Positions 10,030 through 22,267 of a stretch of DNA of 64,000 nt are shown here, piece by piece. The position numbers and the translations under genes were made by a program. The first letter of the stretch is position 1. Each line of letters opens with the position of its first letter. The DNA comes from Agelas oroides. Taxonomy: Eukaryota > Porifera > Demospongiae > Agelasida > Agelasidae. The stretch is taken from contig OX422188.1 in NCBI GenBank assembly GCA_949130485.1, positions 3,714,222 to 3,778,221 on the forward strand, in the 5' to 3' direction. Under the pieces are notes generated by a model, which saw only the letters and a program-made list of their open reading frames with translations, had not been told where the DNA came from and made no database searches.

Positions 10030-12770
10030 TTACACCATAATGACATAACCATTACACCACACAACAATAATATTCAATGATGACATCATCACTTCAGTGT
10101 AATATCACCACTACACATGCACCATGCAACAATGACTATCACTGAGCGATATTGATATCATCCCTTTATACACACCAGTAATGCCTGTCAGTCTACCATA
10201 GTGACATCAACATGGCAGGACACATAGTTTCCTGACATTCTCCTGTTTTCGAAAAATGAATGGCTCAACTCATGCAGCTCTTACCTCCCAGTCTCCTGCA
10301 ACAATTTTGGAAGTAATGTACTTCTTCTCATCCCACAGTTTCCACAGCAATAGGACCATGGTCTGCTGAGATACTCAACGCTACACAAAACAGATCATAC
10401 CAGGTTATATGACATATATCTATTGAACATTACACATTACATACTATTTAGCCTGCTTTTTGGTATACTAGTCAGTACACAAGCTGGTCTACATGACATA
10501 CATGCACAGGTACTCATTCAGGCTCTTAGTACACGTATTTTTGTTACGTAAACTTGCCTGCTAGCTTCATGCTTTGCGGGTGAAGCATAGCCCATCACTG
10601 TACATGTAGCCATATAGCCCATCCACTAGATAAATGGCTACATATATAGTCTGCTTGGGACGTCTGTAATCACTGAACTGGACTACTGGACCGGACTACT
10701 GGACTGGACTACTGGACCGGACTACTGGACTGGACTATTGGACCGGACTACTGGACTCCAATTTCAATGAACTCAGTAAAAACCTTTTTAACAAGATTCA
10801 CTTAACTTTAGAGTTGATACTGTATTACATCGGCAAAGAAATTTCGGTAGACTCTCCTGTTTGAGCTCTTAAAAACGCATTAACAAGCCATTAGTACAGA
10901 CTAGCAAAATCAAAGTTCCAGCACTGGCATAAACATGGCATGTATGTTAGCTACTTAGGATGTTGGAACACTGACTAGAATGTAAGCATAATATAATATT
11001 CAAGCAGACTTTGAAACATGCATGCTGCGTAACATAAAAGCACAAACTAGTGCAAATAGAACCTCATTTCAGCTATGAATTTAAAATGCAGATGCTAAAT
11101 CCTAACTCCCAGCTGTGTGGCATAGGGATAGCTAAGATATAGACAGATGAAAAGGACATGGGGACAATGTTGGGGGTAGTGGGTGGGTATCCTCCTACAA
11201 CATGCTTAGCAACACAGGCAGGAAATCAAACCGGTTACCCATGTCCCCTGGCTTGAGTCTCTATTGCTCTCACTACCGAGCTGCAATCACCAGGCAACCA
11301 ACACCCCTTACAATATACTCTATGCATACTGCACTGGTTGAACTAAACACCTATGTCTCACACATGGAAAGTAGCCTGGGGATGAGGCTACATGGAAAGC
11401 AGCAATGTAATGTCTGAAAAGTACACAGTTTCATGTCCAGACTCCACCCCCTCACAAACTAGGGACATGGTCTGGTGACAATTGAGTGCTTTCATACGAA
11501 GACAGCAGTTCAATTTGAGCAAGCCATAAACTAGTGCTACAATATGCAAGTATTGAACACAAACCAACAAAATAGCACTACATCATACAAACATTGCATT
11601 GGTTGCAAGCCAGATAACCCACAGTAACTTCATTGCCTTAAAATGATTCGGATGTCATCAGCCAGTGGTCTCAAGTAAACCATCTGAGCATGAACACAAG
11701 CAACCCAAGTTTATGCTAATTTCCCACAGCAAGCTCTACTCTCCGTGCCCTCACATTCTATTGGACAGTATCCGACTTGAGCAAGTCTCCCATATTAAGT
11801 ATCTGTATAAGTGTGGATATCTGTTACTTGCAAGGCAGCTAGCTACTGGACTACAATTTTAGAGTCATCAACTATCATGGCCCTTAAGCCTCTCAATTAC
11901 TGATGTATCATCTGGGACCCCCATTTTAAGGAAGACTGTGCTTGAATCTATCTAACTGTTTGCAGCCTGAATGGCTACTAAGTCCTGGAATGCTAATGCT
12001 GAAATCCTTTACTCTGAACTTAACCCAAGTACTTTTTCCACTAGAAAAGCAAATTTTAAAGTACTTTATGTATGTTTTAAGCTTAGCTATACTTGCACTG
12101 TGCTCCTGTTCATTTTATTTTCCACCCTAATGTAACAACTAGAGTTATCCATTCTAGGCAATTACTACATCCTTTTGCCAAGGCCAATTCGTTCTTCATC
12201 TTTTATTACTAAATTATGGATTGCCTTACCTGCTAAGACTGTGCTTAACCCGTCTATTAATTTGTTTTAAAAATCTGTAAGAGGTCTCTACGTCTGCTAC
12301 ATTCTGCTACATCTGTCTTTAAGGGTGAGAGGTAATCCATAGAGACTGGACAAGGTCAAACATTTGACACCAATGAATAGGATCTACAGAAACACAGGAT
12401 TTTTCAGTGGCCAAAGTAGCTAGGTACCTTAGTATGAAGATACATCCACTTACATTTGCTAAAGATGAAGATGTACATTTTTAAACCACTGCTAACCTGA
12501 TGAGTTATGGCCAAAAGTGTTGACACTTCAGCAACCCATAAACATCATTCTGGCTTGCAGCTCTGGAGCCTTGTATAAAGGCTAAGGAAGGTACGGCTAC
12601 AGCTATTAACTACAAGTTACTAATCAGCCCAGCCATAGCTACCGAGCTACAAATCACACACTTCCTTTCCCTCTCCCCCCAGTAGAACAAAGTAGATACC
12701 GTATTTATAGTAGAGGCCGTAGTGCTGTTTATCTCTGCCTTTTACTATGCTACCACCACTACAGCAGAAT
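10030..12770. other. Intergenic DNA with a small minisatellite
   Basis: No supportable gene. At 10675-10755 there are about eight copies of an about 10-bp unit alternating CTGGACTACT and CTGGACCGGA. At 11430-11480 a partial copy occurs of the repeat seen at 39.5 kb (CTCCACCCCCTCACAAA..GGTCTGGTGA). Repeated CATAATGACAT-like words lie at 10010-10150. Nothing else stands out. Confidence 0.5.
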
Positions 12771-13206
12771 ATGGCTGCTCATCACACCAGCTACGAGCCA
12801 CTGTCCACACATGGCCATGTTGCAGTTGCTATGAGAAGCAAGCTGTACATGTGGGGTGGCAGTGTTGGGTCAAAAGAGAAGACAACACAAGGTGTGGAGG
12901 TGTTAGACATCTCCAAGGAGCTATGGGAGGAGAAACCACCCCATGGCACCCGACCACCTGGACTGTGGTGCACTGCATACAGTGGTGGGATCGAGTCTTT
13001 GGGGGGTATGATGGAATGTCCCATCACATATTTAGGCATGACCTAAAAACATTTCAGTGGAAGGAAGTGCAGGTTTCAGATCCCTCCAGTGGCCCACAGA
13101 AGAAGCAGTGCTGTGGGATGTGTCCTAGGGAACCAGCTGGAGATCTTTGCTGGGTGGACAGGCAGGGGGAGGACAGATGAGTTGCACGTCTTTAACTTAG
13201 ACAAAG
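12771..13206 (+). pseudogene. Kelch-repeat gene remnant with frameshifts
   Basis: The first frame (ATG at 12771, MAAHHTSYEPLSTHGHVAVA) continues with SKLYMWGGSVG and GVEVLDISKELWEEK, a typical kelch blade. Near 12990 the homology moves to another frame (RVFGGYDGMSHH, LKTFQWKEVQ). Near 13105 it moves to the third frame (VGCVLGNQLEIFAGW, RTDELHVFNLDK), which ends at a donor-like GTGAGC at 13207. Two frame changes inside about 430 bp of continuous kelch homology make a functional product unlikely, unless the sequence has errors. Kelch repeats form a beta-propeller for protein binding. Further kelch fragments follow at 14.9 and 15.7 kb. Confidence 0.6.
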
Positions 13207-13799
13207 GTGAGCACTGTGTGCACAAGATAATGAACTAGAAGCAGATCAAGCAGGAAGGCTAAGTACAAAAAATTGATCATAATTAACACTAGACAGGAAC
13301 TGCTTTCAACTACATGTACTTCAGCTGATGATCATCAAACTAACCATTTTTGTCGATCCACAGGGACCATCCCTTAGCAGCTGTTGCTAACTGCATGTTG
13401 GGGGTGAGGCAACACCAAAGACAAGCAAGTTGGAAAGAACTGGGGAGGGTGGGGGGGTAGGGGAGGATTCTGGGCTCCATCCTAGATCCACCACTATAAT
13501 GAGCCATGCAATCAATTTTGTATGTGCTGTAATGGTAATGGGGTCAACAGTCACTCCATACTTTAGTGATGCCTTTCAAAAAGGATGGCAGCATGCAAAG
13601 GGATGCCATTCACGATAAAATGAAACACAGATTTGATTGCACACACAGTGTACATTGTGCGGTTGCTAGTAATGTTTTTATAATTGAACATATACCTACA
13701 ATTAATAGTACAACTCCTGTTATGAATGAGGAAATGTGTGCTACCAGGAGTTCATCATGGCTTTGTGACTTCGAGCATCCACAGTCTTACTACACCAGG

Positions 13800-14310
13800 G
13801 CATTGGAATTGAAATATTGGAGTTGGAATGATTCTGGAATTTTGTACTTAGAGAAGTGAATGTGAATTGAATGCGACTTACGGTATTTGTATCAGGAATG
13901 GAATAGAATAGAATTGGAGTTCTAGGTGGAATTCCACAATTCTGTACCAATTCCACACTGGGCAAGTTCAAGCTGGTATGGCGTAAAGGCCCTCTAAGAA
14001 GTAACTGTGTCAACATGTTCAGATTGACTTAAACGACTTCCATAGTATTACAAATTATAACTATGGTATGTGCTAGGTTATAACTACCAGTATGTGGAGA
14101 CTGTGGACTTCTGCAATCAGGAATTGTTTAGGAATTTAATGGAATGGTATAGAATTATGTAGAATTGACATGGAATGGTAAAGTTACCTGGAATTGTTGT
14201 GACTTGAATCCCAGTTGCAAGGAATTGAATTGGAATGTGACCTAGAACAGAGTGAGTTGAATAGGAATTGAATTAAAACTTCAGCTGAATGAATGTGAAT
14301 TAAATGATTC
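13800..14310. repeat. Degenerate GGAATTGAAT-type simple repeat
   Basis: The words GGAATTG, GGAATG and GAATTGAAT recur many times between 13800 and 14310 without a fixed register, as in an old decayed microsatellite. No coding capacity is supported. Confidence 0.6.
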
Positions 14311-14576
14311 CGCCTTATTGCTAATGCCCTGTACTACACACCTCAGTCCATGAACAGTTATTTATAGAGAAAGTTGATACTACCATTGCTAATTAGCCTT
14401 GCTGCTAGACACTTATGACAAAATGCATTATATTCCGTTAATAAAAAGCACATCCTGCATAGTGGATGACCATGTTTAACATCTATAGGCCTGCATTTTT
14501 GCAGGGAGATGTGATTTGTTTTTAACTACCACACTCTATGTTGCCATTGGTCAGGCATCTTTTCTGCTATTCTATC

Positions 14577-14835
14577 CTCTGAAATTCCATGAGTCAGTTT
14601 TTTTGAAATCCGAAACCCTTAACAGCCGGTATCTCGGGCCGAAGACTGTGATGCAGATACTATAAATCGTGGAAAGGTCGCTTTCGCGGATTCCGGAACA
14701 GTACTTCGCTATTACATTGGTCAAACTTTTCTTGCTACGTTTCAGTCCGAAACGTAGCAAGAAAAGTTTGACCAATGTAATAGCGAAGTACTGTTCCGGA
14801 ATCCGCGAAAGCGACCTTTCCACTCTGAAATTCCA
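14577..14835. mobile_element. Insertion with a perfect 73-bp hairpin, flanked by 13-bp direct repeats
   Basis: Positions 14671-14743 and 14749-14821 are perfect inverse complements with a 5-base loop. The direct repeat CTCTGAAATTCCA lies at 14577-14589 and 14823-14835, as expected for a target duplication or a recombination scar. Open frames on opposite strands here are mirror images and not genes. Sequence inside the left flank (CCGGTATCTCGGGCCGAAG) resembles 33857-33880 (CCGGTCTCTCGGGCCAAGG), so it belongs to a dispersed family. Confidence 0.65.
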
Positions 14836-14925
14836 ATTTGCTACTTATTCACATATATTGTCCATTTATGATGCTCATGAAAGTTCACACAAGTGGTGCA
14901 TGTCTGCATGTTCCTCTCCACTGTT

Positions 14926-15085
14926 TTAGGAGAGTGGTCATCTCCAACTGAGCAATACCTCCTCCTCTCTCATGGTTCTCACTCACAAATGCTGACAACA
15001 GGAGGGCTGTGTTGTATGGAGGGCAGACAGGCGGAAGAGCATCTGTTGATGCCAATGTACTTGAGCTGGGATAAGTGGTGTGTGG
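14926..15085 (+). pseudogene. Kelch-repeat fragment
   Basis: One frame gives NADNRRAVLYGGQTGGRASV followed by DANVLELG and then a stop, matching a kelch blade. The upstream part of the blade lies in a different frame. It is probably a decayed exon of the same gene as the kelch remnant at 12.8 kb. Confidence 0.5.
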
Positions 15086-15644
15086 TAATGGTCATTACAG
15101 AATCATGCATCTCATTACCCATACATGTATGGGTTGCGGACTATAGACTAGCAGGCCATTAGAAAGATGCCACAATATTTGACATGATGTAAATAAATCA
15201 CATATATTCATATTTGATTTTAAAAAGGGTATACTGCAGCACATGACATCACTCTAATATATACCAACTATCAGTTACTGTACTCATGACAGCCACAGCA
15301 GTACATACATGCAGCCAGCCATACCTGACACTCTGCATGTCGTAATAATAGAACGAAACATTATTGGCAGTCAGAAATGCAATGCACTTCTGGTGCTTGT
15401 CTATATTATAAACATTGGTCAATACTACAAAATTTCACCCAAATGATTTTTAGCATGAAAATTTCCTGATCTATGGTAGTTGTCAGTTCATTGTTATCTG
15501 TGTGTGTCCTTGATCATGCATGTGCTGATAAACTACATAGCAGGCCTGGTATATAGAATGAAGACTCAATATTTCAATCACATTCCCACCAAGTGATAAC
15601 CACTAACATGAAGCAATGTATCACCTTTGTTGTGTACATGTGTG

Positions 15645-15865
15645 GTTTCTCTTAGCACTGGAGTGAAATGAGCACCACAGAAGGCCTTAGGTCTCCTGCA
15701 AGGTACACCCCCATGCTACCTGTTGTATTGCTGGTCCTCTTACTGGGCATGAGCACCCACTGCTGCTAGTGGGAGGTGGGTTCAGTAGATGAATATGCTC
15801 AAGGACGTGTGTATGGGTGTTGGATGTTGACAGAGTGGTGTGGAATGAGGTTAGTGATTTGATAT
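15645..15865 (+). pseudogene. Kelch-repeat fragment, duplicated in part at 17130-17195
   Basis: The frame EHPLLLVGGGFSR is followed by a stop, and VWVLDVDRVVWNEV reappears after a frame change; both are kelch-like. The start of the segment (CACTGGAGTGAAATGAGC through a CTGCAAGGTAC donor-like end) is repeated at about 17130-17195, indicating a partial duplication. It is probably part of the decayed kelch gene. Confidence 0.45.
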
Positions 15866-16359
15866 GCCTGGTGTATGATTAGTCACATTAGTAGTACATG
15901 CACGCATGTACTACTGGTTGCATACATGTAATTATGTTACCTGAATCTTAATTCAAAGCCACGGTAGGATGTATAGACTTGTTCCCAGGACTTGTTCTCT
16001 GTAGCTACCTTCAGAGTCAAAAATGTAGCTCTTTCATGGTAAAATCACAGGGAATACCTAGCCATGAGTCAGATTTGAGTAACAAGGATAATACCAAAAA
16101 AATCAATTGGAGTACATGTAGCAAACCCCAACCATGCATGACACACGACAGATCAGGGACTGAGAGTAAATAATAACACAGGGAACTAAGGCAACACAAC
16201 AATACAGCTTATATAGGACTTGGGAACAATCATATGTCCACATTGTCTATACCATATGGCTACCATTAAACAAATAACACAGAGTATGCATCCTAAAGTA
16301 GCGTTGTTTTAGTAAAGAGCTTACTATTACTATTTTAGTTTAGTTTTACCATTACCTCT

Positions 16360-16700
16360 CTAATGAAGGCGCCACTTTGGGCTTACATATATTTTTTAGG
16401 TGGCGCCTTCCAGTTAGACTCGTTCTTGCACTTCTGCATACGTGCGCAAATGGCAGCGTCTTTCTGCTACACTTACCTACGCTTCTGCACATTGCGGCTG
16501 TGACTCCAGTGCCGAAACGACTGGTAGGGCATCTAGAGACACATCAAAAACTCAAGCAAAAGGACACTGTGTTGGTGCCGCTCTACTTAGAAGGCACCTC
16601 TCTAAGTAAGGCACCCTCAAGGGTCAAAAGTAATTTTTTTTTTCACTCCAAACAAGGCGCCTTTGAGGATTGCAATTATTTTTTAATGGCACCTTAATTA
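16360..16700. mobile_element. Palindrome-rich element with GGCGCC words
   Basis: The words GGCGCC or GGCACC flanked by AAG/CTT recur in both orientations (16367, 16399, 16588, 16605, 16654, 16687). The outer pair AAGGCGCCA and TGGCACCTT are inverted, suggesting a non-autonomous DNA transposon with terminal and subterminal inverted repeats. No protein is encoded. Confidence 0.4.
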
Positions 16701-17929
16701 GAGCTTTTACGGTAGTTAGTTTTTAATAATTTTGGTTTGAATCTCCAGTTTTAACAATTGTTTTAGTTACTTACAGTTTCAATTACTAAAATTCTGACAC
16801 CCTTACTATTGGATCTTTTAGTTTAGTTTTCCGGGTTCACTACACAGAATTAACCTCAGAGTTTTACCCAGGTACAGTTAAGTAGCTATTGTAGTATAAA
16901 TGTGCAGTGTGTGACAGTGAACAGTGATTGTCAATCTGTTTGTTGTTTCCTGTGAGAGTGTTCTTTATATAGACATGTTTCAGCATGAATTCATCTTTCA
17001 GTGATTATCCTATAATGGCTAAATTGCCACTCTTTGTTAATGATAATCACAATTCATAGTTACCACTGCTCTATTTAGTCAGTCTGTGTATATATCACCT
17101 TCATTGTGGACATGTGTGGGTTCCCTCAGCACTGGAGCAAAATGGACATCACTGGAAGGCCAAGTCCACCTGCAAGGTACTAGTAGGAAGCTGTGGGGGT
17201 GTCTTGAAGTAAGCAGGCTCCCAAAGTTGGTAGTCCATCGACCCATTTACTTCATAGCAATTAGCCTGAGTCCCCTAAGCAATATACTCTAGAGAATCTG
17301 TTTCTCTGGGATCACTTACTCCAAAGTGACTCCCACCTTGATATAGTTGGTCTTCCCTCATGCAGGCTTAAGTACATTCATTTACCACCCATGTAAATAA
17401 TTTTAGAATGACTGTGCAATACTTTACAGTGTGCAAAGTAGGCTATATATTACTACTGGCAATATGAACCACAAAACCATTCGATTATGGTTAAAAATGC
17501 ACTTCATTAGGAATTTTTTGCACATCTCACATTCATGTCTTACACTTACCACGTTGTTAGCTAAGGGAAGGAGGAAGGCCAGGTACTTCAAAAGCTGGGG
17601 GAAAACACATCCACCTACTGCACATTATGAATATTTAATCAACTCAGCCAAAATATTAGCAGGCCCAAACCTACCAGCCCTATACGCCACTCGTGCCAGC
17701 CCTGAGCTATTTGTATGTACCAAATAAATACACTCCTATTTATGGATCTTTTAATTAGGATACCTGAACATTAAACAAATGTTCTTGCTGCGCATAACAG
17801 GTGTGCTTTTATTGCCAATATTGCGATCATACCTAACCATTGCATTATTAAATATAGTTGTAAAATCACATTCTGATGGTTGCTATTGCCTACTCCTGTA
17901 TAGGTTAATTATAATCATGATAAGGAATT

Positions 17930-18384
17930 CAGTGGCGGATTCAGGGGAGGTTCGTTTGGTTCGTACGAACCCCCTTCGTACGAACTGGATCGCTAACTCG
18001 CTTGCGCTACTAGCTCTTTTGAAGGGCTGCCTTCGAAAATACTATGTGCAAACGCACTACGTACACTACACCCACACTGGAACTACGCAGAAGCCACACT
18101 ATCAGTATGAGAGTGCTTATTTCCCCGTGCCTTACACGGATAACCAGCTGCTTTGCAGCCTCTGCAGCCCGAAGCAGAGTTACGCCTTTAATTCTGCGGG
18201 CTTCAAACACAGCAACTAGATTTAGCAGTAGGTCATCCAACTTTTGCAATTTCACCCAAAGATTACACCAGAAAACGATTTCAGATGGTCAGAAATCCAA
18301 AATTTTTCTGGGGGGGGGGGGGGTACGTGCACTTTATAATCACATGCTCAAACCCCCCTTCTCAAAATTCTACATCCGCCACTG
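17930..18384. mobile_element. Short hAT-like non-autonomous element with CAGTGGCGGA termini
   Basis: The left end begins CAGTGGCGGATTCAGGGG and the right end finishes TCCGCCACTG, giving a 10-bp terminal inverted repeat of the CAGTGGCGGA type common in animal hAT-like MITEs. The interior has a 14-base G-run (about 18311-18323) and an open frame on the minus strand without recognisable domain. The flanks share GAATT only, so a full 8-bp target duplication is not visible. Confidence 0.6.
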
Positions 18385-18399
18385 GAATTACCCATTGAT

Positions 18400-19340
18400 T
18401 TCAGCTAAATCCTTAGCGGTGTAGCGTCATTCTGTGCCCAACTAGGGAGTCATGTTCACTCAGTGGTAAGGGCATTTGATAGAAAGTGCTTGGTTTCAAC
18501 TTCTAGTTGAACACGATAGGCTTTTTTTAATGATATTAACTTTTTCCTCTCTTAGAACATGCAATACTACCTAATGTTGTTTTCATGCTGTTCCAGCTGT
18601 TACCATTTACCATAACTATTCGAATACTACGCCAGCTTAAAAAATAATTAGGTTGTGATCTTACGTTAGATTAGATTCATCATAGATTGAAATTGAATTT
18701 CTTCCGCAAAATTAGACCTTACGTTGGATAAGAATCACAATACGTGAAAACCCAAAGGCCTGCTTCGTAAGCTAAGTAAGTGTATAGCTGGTTTTTCCTA
18801 GAATTGTGTAAAGAATCACAAATTGTACATGGACACGCGAAGGCGGGCTCTTGCAAGCCTTACAAAGTGTATAGCTGCTTTTTCTAGAATTGTGCACAGA
18901 CTTTGCCGAACTATGAAGATAGTTCACCTGTTTGTGAGACTGGTAGGAAGGCCAAGAAGGTTGGAGGTTGGCTTCAGTAATTATCTTATGCTAAATTGGA
19001 TTAGCATAAATAAATTAAGACTTAGGCTTACGTAGCATTAGATTCAAGATAAATTCCTGAAATTGAATTTTTTACGTTAAATTGGATCATACGTAGTATT
19101 TGAATAATTACGGTACCTTGAATCCTCCATAATGGTGTCTGTTTCAAACTATCTTGTAATTAGTAGTCATGGTAAACACAATGATCACATCGAGCCCTGT
19201 GATTCCTTCCTTTGCAATGATCTGGCATAGCTAAGTATAAGGTTTCTCATGTTTGCTTTTTACTTTAATGTAGAACAAACCAACAGCAAATCTCAAACAG
19301 CCTTAACAACTCTCCCTCCTCCTTCCATAACCTATAGTCA
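18400..19340. other. Intergenic DNA, no gene seen
   Basis: AT-rich repeated words such as CTTACGTTAGATTAGAT and ACGTTAAATTGGATCATACG recur at 18660, 18718 and 19065, as in a degenerate dispersed repeat. A tRNA-like A-box word (TTCACTCAGTGGTAAGGGC) occurs at about 18454 without a convincing cloverleaf. Confidence 0.4.
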
Positions 19341-19358
19341 CTCTTTTCATCCATCTCA

Positions 19359-20924
19359 GAGTTGCGTGGGGGTATTTGGAAGGTGACAAAAGGCAGGTGG
19401 CAGGTTACAAAGGTGGTGACAAAGGGGGAACTGGGAAGACCAGTGGAGAGGCTAAGGGAACAGATGGGGAAGCTACAGCTGCATTCATCTAATAGAGCAC
19501 TCACCAGATCTGAGGGCAAGGTTGTCATTTTGGAGCAGCAGATGGCCATAGCTGAAGAGAGGGTGAGAAGGCTGGAGAGAAAGGGACATGTAGCTAAAGC
19601 AAGGGCTGAAAATGCAGAGTGAATGGTATAGTACTACACTCCCACTGTGTTTTGACATGCACACTTATTCATTCTACAGATTGCAGACCTACAGAGAAGA
19701 ATAGAAGAAGCAGAGAGGATGACCAGGGATGCAGAGAATACTACTACCGACCTTATAAGGCAGACCACCGATGCCAATCAGAGAATGAGGGAAGCAGAAG
19801 CCAGGGCTCAGGAGTTTTATCAAAGGGCTACACAGGCAGAGAAAAGAGCCACACAAGCATGCCAAAGAGCTACACAAGCTGAGCAAAGAGCCACACAAGC
19901 TGAGCAAAGAGCCACACAAGCTGAGCAAAGAGCCACACAAGCACACCAAAGAGCTGCACAGGCAGAGCAAACAGCCACACAAGCTGAGCAAAGAGCCACA
20001 CAATCCAACCAGAGAGCTGCACAAGCTGAGATACAAACATGTCTCTTACAGCAGCAGAATGAAGAAATGGCTGTGAGGGTGAGACAAGCAGAGCAGACAG
20101 CAAGAGAGGCCGAAGAGAGAGTGAGGATAACTGAGCAGAGGGTCCAGAGACAGGAGGCAAGAGTTCATGAGCAGTTCTGGGCAGTGCAGAGGGAAGAAAT
20201 CCAGCTCACTGACCTACAGGAGCTTGGCAGAGGTGCATGGGCAGTAAGTCAAGGTAGCCAAGTTCCGAGGTGTCTGGGTGGCAGGCAAGTGTCTGCACAC
20301 CCTCATTGTCTCTGATTTCAACTGACATTTGTTTGTCAGGGAGATGAGCATTGCAGCCAGAGTGCACCACCCAAACTCGGTGCAGTTCATTGGAACGATA
20401 ATGGAGGGAGAACCTATCATCCTGACAGAACTGATGACCACAAGCTTGAGAGCTGTCTTAGAGCACAGGCCATTCAACCCTACTCAGATCACCTCCATCA
20501 GCCTGGATGTGGCCAGAGCCCTCAACTACCTCCACCTGATGCATCCTGATCCCATCATCCATCACAACATCAGCAGTGCCAATGTTCTCCTGGAACCTTA
20601 GCTCAGCAAAATCTGGAGGGCCAAAGTCTCTGATTATGGCTCAGCCAACTTCCTCATGCAACTGAGAACAGTCAGTCCTGGAAACCCAACATATGCTGCC
20701 CCAGAAGCCAACTTTCCATTGCAGCAGTCACCAAAAATGGATGTCTACAGCTAGGTATTCTCCTGCTGGAGATATGCAGTCGAAAGTTTCCCAATCCAGA
20801 AGAATGTGAAGCCCTACTTCAGCGAGTACAGCAGCCAACCATGGTGGCACTGATCCAACAATGCATGGAACAAGAAACTACAAGAAGACCAACCATGAGT
20901 GACATCATTAGACAGTTGGAATGA
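19359..20924 (+). pseudogene. Coiled-coil plus TKL-like protein kinase, decayed
   Basis: An N-terminal heptad-rich segment (VERLREQMGKLQ, ILEQQMAIAEERVRRLERK; up to about 19618) is followed by an exon from 19680 with about ten copies of the heptad RATQAEQ and then VRQAEQTAREAEERV. A kinase domain follows: glycine-loop GRGAWA at about 20228, VAGK lysine at about 20285, FVREMSIAARVHHPNSVQF, ILTELM, HHN in place of the catalytic HRD (about 20560), DYG in place of DFG (about 20633), AAPEAN, and a C-lobe ending IIRQLE then TGA at 20922. Lesions: a one-base gain near 20240, TGA at 20323, TAG at 20599, and a one-base loss at about 20752. Two altered catalytic motifs also point to lost activity. The coiled-coil exon junction does not join cleanly in phase. 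It could be the 3' half of the kelch gene upstream. Confidence 0.7.
19800..20030 (+). repeat. 21-bp coding repeat, heptad RATQAEQ
   Basis: About ten 21-bp units around GAGCAAAGAGCCACACAAGCT encode seven-residue units of an extended coiled coil. The register of exactly 7 codons shows selection, at least in the past, for a continuous helix. Confidence 0.85.
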
Positions 20925-21017
20925 TGTGCATTATAAAGGCATCCTGACACTTGTAGCATCCAGATGCTGTTAGCATTTTTGCTGTGATACTAATATTCGT
21001 TGTATGACGTACCAACC

Positions 21018-21023
21018 AATAAA
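21018..21023 (+). terminator. AATAAA poly(A) signal of the kinase pseudogene
   Basis: The canonical hexamer lies 94 bp after the terminal TGA of the kinase remnant and is followed by GTTGTTTATTAG, T/G-rich as expected downstream. It suggests the locus was a normal gene rather than a processed copy. Confidence 0.5.
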
Positions 21024-21463
21024 GTTGTTTATTAGTTTTTTAAGGCCTTTTTTACCATTTTGCTTCTCACGTGTAGTGTATACATACTATCGAATCAGTT
21101 AGGGGCACGGGGATGAGGCTCTGCACTAGTAAACTAGTGGAGTGGGAGGGTCTGCAGCGTCGATCGAGACTGAGTGAACTATGTAGACCTAGGTGCTCTG
21201 TTCACAGGAGTCCATGCAGGGGTGGGCATGCCAGCAGGAGCCAATGAGCCAATTGTAGTTCCCAGCTAGACAAGCACTGCCAACTTAGGCCATACCAAAT
21301 TAATTTTATGTTTCACGGATTGCTTAGGTCAGAAACATGACCCGGTAGGCAGGCAAAAAAATAAAAATAAAAATGACCAAACTTCTCATAAATTTAATTA
21401 GGTACCACTCAGCCACACAAAACTGCTCGCCATCCTCTATTCTTGCCATGTGGTGAGTACTTA

Positions 21464-21537
21464 GCCTCGTTTCCAGGCCTTCGCGCGTTCGTCGCTTGCA
21501 GTACGAAGAACGCGAAGGCCCGGAACGAGGCTGGTGA
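21464..21537. mobile_element. Hairpin MITE, GCCTCGTTYCCAGGCC family
   Basis: AGCCTCGTTTCCAGGCCTTC at the left and its near inverse complement (GAAGGCCCGGAACGAGGCT) at the right enclose a short loop with CGCTTGCAGTA. It belongs to the same family as the copies at 22125-22202, 23215-23620 and 52070-52110, with truncated ends at 3240, 35735 and 42455. Confidence 0.75.
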
Positions 21538-22124
21538 GTACTGGATTACGTGTACATATTAATCGCATTTTTACTTTTTTTTTTCAATTTGCAAGAAAAA
21601 GACCCGGCCGGATCCGTGAAACATCAAATCAATTTGGTATGGCCTTACTTACTACAGGTGCACTGAAATAAAAGGCAGTATAGAAATAAAAGAAGGGGGT
21701 GGGGAAATGCACCGGCATGACTGGACAGGTAGGTTCAGAAGTAGGTGGTAGATATACTGTGCAGGAGAATCTGTTCATGTCTTTCCTGGGCGCGACTGAA
21801 ATGGACAGACTACACAATGTGACTATCTAAAAGCCTGCCCCAGCACCCAAAGACCCCCTTTGAGAGCATCAGGCTACGCAAGGACATGGTTCAGGAGCCC
21901 TTCACCGCAGGACACCAGGAGACAAAGCACACTGAAGGAAACATACACGCCTTCCCCTCGAGACTGCCCTTCACGATTCACCTTTAAGCGCTGCACATGC
22001 TGCAATGCTTCCCTTTTCTGACTTAATACTGATACATCAGGTTGCTATCATAAACTGTTGCAAGGGTGGCTCCATCCCCGAGCATACCTGTCATCTGTCT
22101 CCACGTCCCCACATCGCACTAGCT

Positions 22125-22202
22125 TCGTTCCCAGGCCTTCTCACACCGTCTAGTTTTTGATACTGCAAGCGATCAACTAGAAGGCCCTGGGAATGAGGCT
22201 AA
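22125..22202. mobile_element. Hairpin MITE of the same family, just upstream of the TTC6-like gene
   Basis: TTCGTTCCCAGGCCTTCT at the left pairs with GGCCCTGGGAATGAGGCTAA at the right around GATACTGCAAGCGATC. It lies about 65 bp upstream of the first coding ATG at 22268, so it may form part of the promoter or 5' UTR. Confidence 0.7.
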
Positions 22203-22245
22203 CGTCGCGCGTACGTCGCGCGCGCGTCACGTCGATCAACAGCCA

Positions 22246-22267
22246 TGACGTAATTTGTTTGGTATCC

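Noticed and set aside
14572-14929. Two similar 83-86-codon frames on opposite strands
   Set aside because: They share identical text because the DNA is a perfect inverted repeat; not independent genes.
20240-20338. A short intron (GTAAGT..TTTGTCAG) inside the kinase
   Set aside because: Kinase homology, including the lysine region, continues through it, and removing it leads to a stop (GGG AGA TGA).
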